From Marinomonas aquimarina (GTDB lineage: Bacteria > Pseudomonadota > Gammaproteobacteria > Pseudomonadales > Marinomonadaceae), in NCBI RefSeq assembly GCF_900089755.1, contig NZ_FLOC01000003.1, positions 124,001-188,000 on the forward strand: a stretch of 64,000 bases of DNA, given 5' to 3'. Below the pieces are notes generated by a model. It was not told the DNA's origin. It saw only the letters and a list, made by a program, of their open reading frames with translations, and made no database searches. The position numbers and the translations under genes were made by a program. Positions 47,225-54,932 of the stretch are shown here, piece after piece (position 1 is the stretch's first letter; each line of letters starts with the position of its first letter).

Positions 47225-47361
47225 CCTCGTTTCCGCCATGTAACAGACAAACCAAAAAGCAGCATACACTTCTGTGGACACTCTTGATTCTGCTTACTCT
47301 TTTTGAATACTAAAATGAAGCGGATTTTCGGAACAAAAATTGAAATAATGGATGCGAACAT
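47188..47361 (-). CDS. 57-codon ORF with perfect SD upstream of cas8e
   Basis: An ORF too short for usual gene finders, read in the cas8e direction. AGGAGGTG lies five bases before the ATG, the best SD in the region. The peptide starts MFASIISIFVPKIRFILVF, a hydrophobic-basic segment, then KKSKQNQE and two Cys, and ends in a basic part (TWRKRGTRLMGRACWLA). It holds codons such as CGG, CGA and GGA. It lies between the cas8e promoter and cas8e, and that promoter is the apparent target of the mini-CRISPR. A Cascade-repressed toxin (creT-like), a leader peptide or a fortuitous ORF are all possible. No family recognised. Confidence 0.5.
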   Translation of the reverse strand: MFASIISIFVPKIRFILVFKKSKQNQECPQKCMLLFGLSVTWRKRGTRLMGRACWLA

Positions 47362-47501
47362 AGGCACCTCCTATATAGATTAAAATAAGGCGTAAGAGCA
47401 TTGCTCTGTAAGTCAAAACCACCTAACATTAATCTTGCTACGGATGTCAGCGGAGGTAGCTTTAGACACAATAAGCCGCCTTCGCTGCTCATCATTTGCT
47501 C

Positions 47502-47530
47502 ACTATAACGACAACCAGCTTATCTCGCAA
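47502..47530 (-). promoter_or_regulatory. candidate promoter of the cas8e operon
   Basis: Minus strand: -35 TTGCGA (47525-47530), 17-bp spacer, -10 TATAGT (47502-47507), start near 47495. A second TATAGT at 47561-47566 lies inside the mini-CRISPR target and is an alternative -10. Both positions place the target on or next to the promoter. Confidence 0.55.
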
Positions 47531-47539
47531 CAAAAAAAT

Positions 47540-47574
47540 AAGTTTAGAGCTTACTTTTCTACTATATAAAAATC
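47540..47574 (+). promoter_or_regulatory. putative target of the mini-CRISPR RNA, with AAG PAM
   Basis: AAG at 47540-47542 is followed by a 32-nt site (47543-47574). By direct comparison with the mini-CRISPR spacer (47647-47678), positions 1-11 are identical, as are 15-17, 19-22, 26, 29, 30 and 32: 22 of 32. AAG is the preferred I-E interference PAM in E. coli. Seed-only pairing would permit Cascade binding but is not expected to support Cas3 cleavage. The site ends 9 bp from the -35 hexamer of the cas8e promoter. Confidence 0.75.
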
Positions 47575-47582
47575 TAAACAAG

Positions 47583-47611
47583 TTTATATCTTTTCTCTTT
47601 TCTTTTAGAAT
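47583..47611 (+). promoter_or_regulatory. candidate promoter of the mini-CRISPR
   Basis: TTTATA (47583-47588), 17-bp spacer, TAGAAT (47606-47611). The start would fall at about 47618, the first base of the first decayed repeat, so the transcript would begin with that repeat. Confidence 0.55.
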
Positions 47612-47617
47612 ACACCT

Positions 47618-47707
47618 TGTTCCTGAGATCAACTTGGGATCAACCGTTTAGAGCTTAGCCTTCGACTAAGAATGAAACACGTTCCCCACAATCGTGGGGA
47701 CTTTCAC
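47618..47707 (+). ncRNA. mini-CRISPR regulatory RNA (creR/creA-like)
   Basis: Two diverged repeats flank exactly 32 nt. The first (47618-47646) has a hairpin CCTGAG/CTTGGG with G-U pairs and ends ATCAACCG, one change from the array handle ATTAACCG. The second (47679-47707) keeps GTTCCCC and GGGGA around a changed but paired stem (CCCCAC/GTGGGG). Stems stay paired while sequence changes, which suggests selection for Cas6e processing. Cleavage as in I-E would yield a 61-nt RNA, 47639-47699. The element reads opposite to the cas genes and its second repeat overlaps the cas3 stop by three bases. Its spacer matches the cas8e promoter region. Regulatory role is inferred. Confidence 0.8.
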
Positions 47708-50418
47708 CTCTCACCAAAACCAAACACATCACTGTAACTAAAACTCGGATCGTCACTAGCTAGCCATGGCTGAAGGTATTTAGCACTTGGATAACGCGTT
47801 TCCAAAGCAAGCTTCTCTTCTTCACTGATTTGAGTCAGCTGATCCGCGAACTTACTTTTTAGCACCTTAAAAGTACTCAATGGCACGGCAAATTTAGGCT
47901 GGTCTGCATAAGGTACAAGCTCGCCTTTACTATCTCGTTTAAGCAGTAAAATATTTTCGTATTCTAGGTTGCTGTAACGCGTACTGATATCCGTTTGATC
48001 GTCGTACCACTGCTGATTACTTTGCGTACTATAACCATAGTTTTGCCACTGTAGGCGATTGAATTTAGCGGCGCTGACTTTACTCGCTTGTTCACCGCAG
48101 GCTTCTAATTCCGCTTTTTCTAGCGCTTTGGGGATCTGCATTTGAGCTTCTGAAGAGTACACAGCTTCAATTAGATCACGGGCTTTTTCTGGCATATGAA
48201 TACCACCCAGCTCTCTTAATTTCTTCATTCCTAACCACAACCTACCGGGTGAGCGATATACCGCTTGGGCGCTAGGTAAAACCTCGCTAAGCCACTGCAC
48301 ACTGGGATCATCAGACCAAGCTGGTGCATGGACGTACAGCAATGGGGCAGGTCGCGTATCGCGGATACCTAGCTCTCGTTCACGCTGAGCATTGCGCGTG
48401 TGGCGATGCAAACGCCCCGCTCGTTGAATCAGATCATCAATCAGGCAAAGATCCGAGATCATAAGATCGGCATCCGCATCTAAGCTTTCTTGAAAAACCT
48501 GTGTCGCCACTAGTACTTTGCCATGTCGGGCTGGAGCGTCACTGTGCTTACCAAACCAATTTAACACCTTGTGCTCGATGGCTTGACGATCACTTAACGC
48601 AAAACGACTGTGGAATAGAAGCGCATTGTCTGGATTATCCAATTGCTCGCGGATTTCAGTGTAAGCACTGATTGCGTCATCAACTGAGTTACGTATCCAG
48701 ACAACACATTTACCAGCTTTTGCGGCTTGAACAACCTTTTCAACGACCGTGTCTTTCTGATCAATAAAGTGCACAGCTACCGAACGGCTTACATCTTCTC
48801 GGCTATCTAGCGGCTGTTCTAGTAAAGGCTGCTCGCTAGAAAGCGAGACTTTAGTCGCTAAAGGAAAATGTGTTTGCTCTAGCTGTTTACCGGAGTGAGT
48901 CGAAGTGCTGAGCCAAATATCTGTAAGACGCTGACGCTGCTGTTGAGAAAGAGTCGCTGTTAATAAAATAGCGCTACAACCAAAATGCAGATGCAGTGAT
49001 AGCAAACTTTCGAGCAGTTCAAACATGTATTCATCTGCTGCATGTACCTCATCGAATACCAATACTTTTCGATGCAGCCCCAGCAACCGCAAAGATTGAT
49101 GACGACGCGGTAAAACTGCCAATAAAGTTTGATCTATTGTGCCGACACCAATCGGTGCTAATAGAGCTTTCTTACGCGAATCCCCTAACCATTGGCTACA
49201 TTGAGCGGTCGCGGTTTGATCATCGCAGGTATAGCTGGTTTCACTGCTACCTTCAGACATGAGAGTCGCTTGAAACTGTTCATTCATATCTCGAGCGCCA
49301 TGCGCTAAGACAATGCTCGGTAAAGCTGATTGATCTTGGTACATGGATGAATAATGATCGAGTACACGCTGATACATTGCATTAGAGGTCGCCATGGTTG
49401 GCAGACCAAAATAAAAGCCATCAGCAGCTCCTGCTTCGAGTAATCGATGCAATAACACTTGAGCAGCTTCGGTCTTACCGCTCCCAGTGATGTCCTCAAG
49501 GATAAAAAGCTGTGGGGAATCATCAATATCCACACTTTCAGCCCACGCCTGCAAAGGCGTTGGTGAAAAGCCAAACTGAGCTTGCACTGATTGAAAAGGC
49601 TTGATCGAGGCACTACTATCCAATCTCGTGGCTTGCCAAGCGAGTTGGGCGCTTGCCAATGCCTCCTTCCAATAATCACCTAGAGCTTCAACGGGTACAG
49701 AGCGATACGGAAAATAGGCTCGATCAGACCCTATCCAGTCAGCTAACACGGCAACGCCTGCGAGCAACCAACTCACTTGCTTCAAACGCGCGCGCCATGA
49801 AGCATCGAGAAACTTTTCGAATGGAATTGATGGCTTGATCAAATGATAAGCGCCTAAAACAAAAGACTTTGCCGCCGCAACATTGTGCTTTTGTATATAA
49901 CGCTTTAAGTCGCTGGGCTTCTCAAATCGAATCGGCTTTCCGTGATGCCCTAAGCTACACTCCATTAAGACTGAGAATGTTTCAAAAACTTGGGGTTCTT
50001 CGGCATCTGAAAGAGAGGTCGGAAATAGCTCTGCTAATTCTCTAAGCTCATGCCAGAAAAATAAGCCCAACTGATCATGGCGATGCTCTTTGCTGTTGTA
50101 GTGCCATGTAGGATTAGCATCGAAAAGAAAACCAGTCTCATCCTTAAATAAGGCTTGAAAGGCCGATGCAAACTTACCTAAATCATGTAGCAGCAGACAA
50201 AAGATAAATAGCGAAATAAACGCCTCTTCATCCAATTCAAGAAATGACGCGATATTCTTAGTTAATGCTTTGTTTTGAGTGAGTAAGACCTTTCCTACCG
50301 CCGCCACATCCAAGCAGTGAAACGGCAATAAATGATAAGGATCGCCTTTGCTGTCTAGTTCATTCTTCTGGGCTTTACCCCAGTAGAAAAAATAACTTGC
50401 CACATTTGTCAGTTCCAT
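47704..50418 (-). CDS. cas3: CRISPR helicase-nuclease Cas3
   Basis: A 904-residue Cas3 with the HD nuclease first (HCLDVAAVGKVLL, LLLHDLGKFASAFQALFK, LGHHGK) and an SF2 helicase after (ITGSGKTEAAQVLLHRLL, motif II VFDEVHAADEYM, LLTATLS, VLVATQVFQESLDADADLMISD, LIQRAGRLHRH). It is recruited by Cascade after R-loop formation and degrades the target. It lies upstream of the Cascade operon, separated by 558 bp that hold the mini-CRISPR, and downstream of a WYL regulator. Confidence 0.97.
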   Translation of the reverse strand: MELTNVASYFFYWGKAQKNELDSKGDPYHLLPFHCLDVAAVGKVLLTQNKALTKNIASFLELDEEAFISLFIFCLLLHDLGKFASAFQALFKDETGFLFDANPTWHYNSKEHRHDQLGLFFWHELRELAELFPTSLSDAEEPQVFETFSVLMECSLGHHGKPIRFEKPSDLKRYIQKHNVAAAKSFVLGAYHLIKPSIPFEKFLDASWRARLKQVSWLLAGVAVLADWIGSDRAYFPYRSVPVEALGDYWKEALASAQLAWQATRLDSSASIKPFQSVQAQFGFSPTPLQAWAESVDIDDSPQLFILEDITGSGKTEAAQVLLHRLLEAGAADGFYFGLPTMATSNAMYQRVLDHYSSMYQDQSALPSIVLAHGARDMNEQFQATLMSEGSSETSYTCDDQTATAQCSQWLGDSRKKALLAPIGVGTIDQTLLAVLPRRHQSLRLLGLHRKVLVFDEVHAADEYMFELLESLLSLHLHFGCSAILLTATLSQQQRQRLTDIWLSTSTHSGKQLEQTHFPLATKVSLSSEQPLLEQPLDSREDVSRSVAVHFIDQKDTVVEKVVQAAKAGKCVVWIRNSVDDAISAYTEIREQLDNPDNALLFHSRFALSDRQAIEHKVLNWFGKHSDAPARHGKVLVATQVFQESLDADADLMISDLCLIDDLIQRAGRLHRHTRNAQRERELGIRDTRPAPLLYVHAPAWSDDPSVQWLSEVLPSAQAVYRSPGRLWLGMKKLRELGGIHMPEKARDLIEAVYSSEAQMQIPKALEKAELEACGEQASKVSAAKFNRLQWQNYGYSTQSNQQWYDDQTDISTRYSNLEYENILLLKRDSKGELVPYADQPKFAVPLSTFKVLKSKFADQLTQISEEEKLALETRYPSAKYLQPWLASDDPSFSYSDVFGFGER

Positions 50419-50485
50419 CGATCTAGCCCTCGTTCATTTCCCTTCACTTTAACCCCTTTTTCACCCATCACAACCCTGTACATTT

Positions 50486-50511
50486 GCACACGTTAACTGA
50501 GTTAACAGGTG
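50486..50511. promoter_or_regulatory. inverted repeat upstream of cas3, candidate WYL-regulator operator
   Basis: GTTAAC-tga-GTTAAC (50492-50506), extended outward by ACAC and GTGT with mismatches, sits about 75-90 bp before the cas3 start and 21 bp from the WYL gene stop. BrxR/CapW-type regulators bind inverted repeats of this size. Binder not proven. Confidence 0.5.
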
Positions 50512-50531
50512 TTTGCGCTGCAGCAATCTAC

Positions 50532-51383
50532 CTAGTCATAAAGCCATGGTTTGATGTCAGCGTAGTTAACACATACCAGTTGCTGGGCTTGGGGATTCAC
50601 TTCGAGCATTTTGGTTTTGATCTGTAGATCGTCGAGGGTGTATTTGACTAAAGCACCAGTTGTGGCGATGACAAGTTGGCCATTTTGCATGCCGTAGTCG
50701 TGTTCGATAATGGCTTTTTGTTGTGAGGTAAGGCGTTGGTCAGGCTCAAGGATAATCTCTACTGGTGCGCTCCAAGCTTGATCGTCTTTTGCAGTGAAAG
50801 TGGCGGGCGTACCGTCGAAGTCGACACTAATAAATCGGCTTAAGACAAAGTCACGAAAGTCGCGCGCGTGTTCACAGTAAGCACGTACATGCCAGCGGTT
50901 AGCCGCTTTGACAAAGGTGTGCGGATAAAGGATACGCTCTTGGGCGGCGCTACCACTGATAGAGAGATAGTTGGCATCGGCTGCTGTGCCGCTATCCAAG
51001 GCTTGGATCAGCGGACGCATGATTTCTGGTGCGACAAAGCGGCGCGGCATCACAATACGCGTGACACCTTGGGTCTCAGAGACTTGTGTATCGTGGCTAC
51101 GATTGGGAAACAACCCCAGCTGGCGCCAGTCTAGGTATTCATCAATGGCACCAGAAATATAGTGTGGCGTATGAAAAACAGGCGCATGAAAGGCCTTACT
51201 AGACGCTTGATAATCGACCGGTAAACCTGTTTCGGTGTGGTAGGTTTTGATCCATTTTCCGGCGGTTTGACGGGTAACGGCGAAGAGTTCGGTGATGGCA
51301 CGGGAGTTGATGTGCCCTTCCCAGTACAGCAGTAATTCAATCAGCCAATTGGGATTCGGTGTGCCCCATTGTTTTATGTCCAT
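50532..51383 (-). CDS. WYL-domain regulator (BrxR/CapW-like)
   Basis: A 283-residue regulator: an N-terminal winged helix (WLIELLLYWEGHINSRAITELFAVTRQTAGKWIKTY), a linker, a WYL domain (about residues 135-215; ERILYPHTFVKAANRWHVRAYCEHARDFRDFVLSRF) and a C-terminal WCX-like part. This layout matches BrxR/CapW repressors that guard phage-defence operons and may bind a nucleic-acid-like ligand through the WYL fold. It is read in the same direction as cas3, with an inverted repeat between them, so it is the likely local regulator of cas3. AAAAGGAG precedes the ATG. Confidence 0.85.
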   Translation of the reverse strand: MDIKQWGTPNPNWLIELLLYWEGHINSRAITELFAVTRQTAGKWIKTYHTETGLPVDYQASSKAFHAPVFHTPHYISGAIDEYLDWRQLGLFPNRSHDTQVSETQGVTRIVMPRRFVAPEIMRPLIQALDSGTAADANYLSISGSAAQERILYPHTFVKAANRWHVRAYCEHARDFRDFVLSRFISVDFDGTPATFTAKDDQAWSAPVEIILEPDQRLTSQQKAIIEHDYGMQNGQLVIATTGALVKYTLDDLQIKTKMLEVNPQAQQLVCVNYADIKPWLYD

Positions 51384-51519
51384 ATAAACAAGCTCCTTTT
51401 AAGTCATAAATACTACCAAAACTTAAAGAAGATGAGACATAGAAAAGTCACCTAACCAGCCATAACCAGATAGTTTCACCAAACCATCATATAGTCTTTT
51501 CAATATACGCCCCACCAAT

Positions 51520-52737
51520 TTACCCATTTATGCCCGACAATATATTCATTGCCCAGCTGCGGCTTTCTAAGTAATAGCGGTTAAGCTTTTCGACTGTCTT
51601 GTCACTGGCCGAATGCAGGTCGGCCTTTTCAAACGTCTGTACCAACGTCAGGATACTGCCTAGCTTCCCTTTACGGGCGACCAAAGCATGGTACGTGTCC
51701 TCTTTCAGCGGCAGTTGATCACATATCTGTTTAATATTTTGATCCAGCATAATATCGGCAAGTGACAGCAGGCCTACCAGAAAGGCCTCATCTGGATTGG
51801 CTTTAAACTCATGCTCAGCTAAAGCCTGGCACATAGCCGCTCGGGTCAATACCCTTGGCAGTAATAACATTTTGCACGGATGATCGTTTGCCAACACCAG
51901 CGTACTCACCAGAGTACGCAGCTTGTTGATACCTAAAATTCTAATCGCTTGATGCAAATCGCTGACGGTTTTTACTTGCTTGTAGTCTGGCGTTCTAATC
52001 ATTCTTAAAAGTCGGATCACCAACTGTGGTTCAAGCATCACCATTTGTTCGACTTTTTTCAGGTTCACATCTTCTTGGTAGAGTTCCTGCAGTATCTCCA
52101 ACAAAGTATTGGTGTTGCCGCTGCGTTGCACCGCGGTAGCACTTTTGATTTCGGGCTTAGCGTAAAAATATCCTTGAAACAGGCTAAAGCCCATCTTCTT
52201 GCAACGTTCAAACGTGGCCAAATCTTCTACTTTTTCCGCCAGCAGCTGTATCCCTTTATCAAGGTACAAACGAATGGTGTCTGTGGACTGAGGCATCAAC
52301 ATATCCAATTTGATGATGTCCGCCACGTCCAAAAGCGGCCGAGTACTATCGTTCAATACAAAGTCGTCGAGGGCGATCTGATAGCCTAATGACTTAACGT
52401 GTTGCAGAGCGACTATGACTTCCGGGTCCCCTTCAACGCTTTCGAGTACCTCAACCACCACCTGATCTGGATAAGGCGGCAATAAATCAGGCTTTAATAA
52501 CCATTCACGTGGCGCATTAAAAAACAGCTTTCCCGCACCGCATAGGTTTTCGATGCCCGTTTCATAAAACGCCGCATTACAAGCCCTTGCTGTTGCCATT
52601 TGCTGGTCATCAATGGTCGCAGTGGTCATGGATGAGGCGGCACGATAAAGCAGCTCATCCGCAACATGAACCATGTCAGCATTGCAGATCGGCTGTAGAG
52701 CAATACAATAGGTTTGTGATTGGGGCGCATTGGACAC
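51520..52737 (-). CDS. EAL-HDOD signalling protein (YuxH type)
   Basis: A 405-residue protein with an N-terminal EAL-like domain and a C-terminal HDOD domain, the YuxH layout. The EAL part is degenerate: the first motif is DELLYRAA in place of EALxR, with ALDDFVLNDSTRPLLDVADIIKLDML later, so c-di-GMP hydrolysis is unlikely and binding or scaffolding is more probable. The HDOD part includes INKLRTLVSTLVLAND and DEAFLVGLLSLADIMLDQNI. Single gene, role in motility or biofilm control inferred from the family. Confidence 0.88.
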   Translation of the reverse strand: MSNAPQSQTYCIALQPICNADMVHVADELLYRAASSMTTATIDDQQMATARACNAAFYETGIENLCGAGKLFFNAPREWLLKPDLLPPYPDQVVVEVLESVEGDPEVIVALQHVKSLGYQIALDDFVLNDSTRPLLDVADIIKLDMLMPQSTDTIRLYLDKGIQLLAEKVEDLATFERCKKMGFSLFQGYFYAKPEIKSATAVQRSGNTNTLLEILQELYQEDVNLKKVEQMVMLEPQLVIRLLRMIRTPDYKQVKTVSDLHQAIRILGINKLRTLVSTLVLANDHPCKMLLLPRVLTRAAMCQALAEHEFKANPDEAFLVGLLSLADIMLDQNIKQICDQLPLKEDTYHALVARKGKLGSILTLVQTFEKADLHSASDKTVEKLNRYYLESRSWAMNILSGING

Positions 52738-52903
52738 GAGAAAACTCCATTACTGAATTTTGAGCATATAGGCTCAGCACAATAAAACGCTCAATAGGAT
52801 TATCCTAACCCAGTTTGGATGCGCTTTATTTTAGCCGCTATTATCTACGGCTTGAGCAATTTAGAAAACTACCTTAATCAACCTATTATAACCCCTTAGT
52901 AAA

Positions 52904-53599
52904 ATGTCTAACCAACCAAAACAAAAAATCGTTGTCTTTACTGGCGCAGGCATCAGTGTCGAAAGCGGTATTGAAACCAACCGCAGTGATACCGGTCTCT
53001 GGCACAAACATGACATCCGCGAAGTGTGTCATCCAGACGGCTGGCAACGTAACCCAGAAAAAGTCTTGGACTTTTACAATCAACGTCGCCAAGAAATCGG
53101 CAACGCCCAACCCAATGAAGCGCACCTCGCTATTGCACAACTAGAGTCCCGCTACGATGTCACCGTCATCACCCAAAACGTGGACGATTTACATGAACGC
53201 GCAGGCTCCAGTAAGGTGTTGCACCTGCATGGCGAAGCCACCAAAGTTCGCGGTGACTCTGGCAGTGATTATCATCTATACGACATCGGCTATAGTGAAG
53301 TAAACCTAGGGCAGCTATGTGAAAGCGGCTTTCAGCTACGCCCACATATTGTCTGGTTTGCAGAAGAACCTTTTTATATAGAAGAGTCCATCGAGCTGTT
53401 TGCTGAGGCAGACAAGGTACTTGTGGTAGGCACATCACTACAAGTTCAACCTGCCGCCAGCTTGGTTTTATTCGCCCACAGCGCCACAGATCGTTACATC
53501 GTAGATCCTAGCACTATGACACCGCCGAAGAAATTCGATCATTTAAGAGGTAGCGCCAGTGATATGGTGCCGAGATTGGTGCAGAGCTGGTTGGCATGA
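52904..53599 (+). CDS. cobB: SIR2-family NAD-dependent protein deacylase
   Basis: A 231-residue sirtuin. NAD-binding FTGAGISVESGIETNR is at residue 14, TQNVDDLHERAGSSKVLHLHGE provides the QN-D and catalytic His, and VVGTSLQVQPAASLV is the late NAD motif. The usual GxGxxR-type loop is changed (ETNRSDTGLW instead of xTFRxxxGLW) and the four zinc cysteines of canonical sirtuins are absent, as in one bacterial subgroup. It probably removes acetyl or other acyl groups from lysines. Single gene; no partner visible. Confidence 0.88.
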   Translation: MSNQPKQKIVVFTGAGISVESGIETNRSDTGLWHKHDIREVCHPDGWQRNPEKVLDFYNQRRQEIGNAQPNEAHLAIAQLESRYDVTVITQNVDDLHERAGSSKVLHLHGEATKVRGDSGSDYHLYDIGYSEVNLGQLCESGFQLRPHIVWFAEEPFYIEESIELFAEADKVLVVGTSLQVQPAASLVLFAHSATDRYIVDPSTMTPPKKFDHLRGSASDMVPRLVQSWLA

Positions 53600-53652
53600 T
53601 AATAAATCGGAGGAATTTAACCGGCACTGTTAAATTCCCCCGAGCATAGACA

Positions 53653-53967
53653 CTAGCTCATCGCCAGAAACACTTGATTCCCTTCTGTACGGGTAGCGTA
53701 AGTCTTAATATCTTCAGTAAGCGGCTCGCTCATTGCCTTACCACTTTTGACACAAAATCGGCCTTGGTGTAATGGGCACTCAATTTCACCATCCTCTAAG
53801 AAGCCATCGCTCAATAACGCATGACCGTGTGTACACAGGTTGTCTGTGGCAAACACTTCACCATCGACTTTGTACAAAGCGATATTCTGACCGCTGACAT
53901 TTACGCCAATCACATCGTCTTCTGGGATATCGTCGATATTGATGATTTCAATCCAGTTATTACTCAT
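53653..53967 (-). CDS. Rieske-type [2Fe-2S] ferredoxin
   Basis: A 104-residue small Rieske protein with the cluster ligands CTHGHALLSDG and CPLHQGRFCVKSG (C-x-H and C-x2-H). Such soluble ferredoxins pass electrons to ring-hydroxylating dioxygenases. The gene lies 58 bp downstream of a truncated dioxygenase beta-subunit, and no alpha subunit is present, so its original partner has probably been lost. The ferredoxin itself looks intact. Confidence 0.9.
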   Translation of the reverse strand: MSNNWIEIINIDDIPEDDVIGVNVSGQNIALYKVDGEVFATDNLCTHGHALLSDGFLEDGEIECPLHQGRFCVKSGKAMSEPLTEDIKTYATRTEGNQVFLAMS

Positions 53968-54025
53968 TATTTATCTCTCTTTGTTCGGTTCGCGAATCAC
54001 TAGCACCGCGGATTTACGTTGAAGC

Positions 54026-54310
54026 CTAGATGGGATAGATCATGGAATTGAGCACCATTTCATTGTCGAAAATACAATGCCGAGATTCGATCTTGAGCCC
54101 CTGTTCCGTCACTCGGATACGATCTTGATAGCGCCCGACATTGTACACTTCGGCGATGCCATCACTCTTAGTGCGAAATACAGTGTAATTGGCTTGCGCC
54201 ACAATTAAGGAGTCAGACTCATCAATAATCAGTGGTGACGACACCATGTGCAGCTGGGTATAAGGGTCGTGGTAGATAGTGACATGGTACCTAGATTGGT
54301 GAAAAGCTGA
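54026..54310 (-). pseudogene. fragment of ring-hydroxylating dioxygenase beta subunit
   Basis: The minus frame from 54310 to the stop at 54026 reads FHQSRYHVTIYHDPYTQLHM followed by VSSPLIIDESDSLIVAQANYTVFR and ends NSMIYPI. This is the C-terminal half of a SnoaL-like dioxygenase small subunit. A TAG lies immediately upstream in frame, and the N-terminal half (about 80 residues of a usual 160-180) is missing. A 73-codon ORF from an internal ATG at 54247 is probably non-functional. Confidence 0.75.
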
Positions 54311-54646
54311 CTAATCTAGTCCCAGCAAAAAATATCGGATAACCACTTACGTACTTCTTATGCAAAAGCTCGACCTTATTCAATAAAAACCATTTAATTC
54401 AACCAAACACCCTAAAAAAAGAGTCTAAACACTTGCATATGATATAAAAACGAAATAAAGCTATCTTTTCCTTCAGATCAGCGTATAGTGCCCCTAGCTC
54501 TTAAACATGAGCTATTTTTGAAATTTTAGATCAAGTCTCTCCTCAGTTTTATTTCGATTCTTTCGTCACACGACTCTAGCAGTAACTTATAATTTATATT
54601 CCCAAATAGCCTCGTTTTCGATCATGAAAAATATATCGAGGTAATT
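54311..54646 (+). promoter_or_regulatory. 336-bp control region and long leader of the cold-shock gene
   Basis: AT-rich region. A TATAGT -10 hexamer at 54484-54489 would give a leader of about 155 nt before the cspA-like ATG, as is normal for cold-inducible csp mRNAs that refold at low temperature. I see no second gene here. Confidence 0.5.
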
Positions 54647-54859
54647 ATGTCTACAAAAAACACCGGCTCTGTTAAATGGTTCAACGATACTAAAGGCTTT
54701 GGCTTTATCTCACCTGAAAATGGTGGCCCAGACCTATTCGTTCACTTTAAGTCGATCGTATCAGAAGGCTTTAAAAGCCTAGCAGAAGGCCAAAAAGTTT
54801 CCTTCAACATTGAGTCTAGCGCTAAAGGCAACAATGCTATCAATGTTCAGGCTATCTGA
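54647..54859 (+). CDS. cspA: cold-shock protein (CspA family)
   Basis: A 70-residue single cold-shock domain. RNP1 (KGFGFISPE) and RNP2 (LFVHFKSI) are intact. It binds single-stranded RNA/DNA and melts structure during cold shock. GAGG precedes the ATG by six bases. The specific paralogue cannot be told from sequence; the symbol gives the family. Confidence 0.95.
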   Translation: MSTKNTGSVKWFNDTKGFGFISPENGGPDLFVHFKSIVSEGFKSLAEGQKVSFNIESSAKGNNAINVQAI

Positions 54860-54879
54860 GCCAAAATCTTAGCTTTAGC

Positions 54880-54900
54880 TTCGTCTTTTATCGAGACGAA
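54880..54900 (+). other. hairpin downstream of the csp gene
   Basis: TTCGTCT-tttatcg-AGACGAA, a 7-bp perfect stem without a T-run, between the csp gene and the small basic ORF. It could be a processing or attenuation element. Confidence 0.45.
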
Positions 54901-54932
54901 ACTCCCCTCTATTCAATCTAACGGAGATAATC

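Noticed and set aside
47072-47281. 69-codon minus-strand ORF across the cas8e start
   Set aside because: It overlaps the clear cas8e N-terminus in another frame and lacks an SD.
47310-47495. 61-codon minus-strand ORF in the cas8e leader
   Set aside because: Its ATG coincides with the predicted transcription start and has no SD; the overlapping 57-codon frame has a perfect SD instead.
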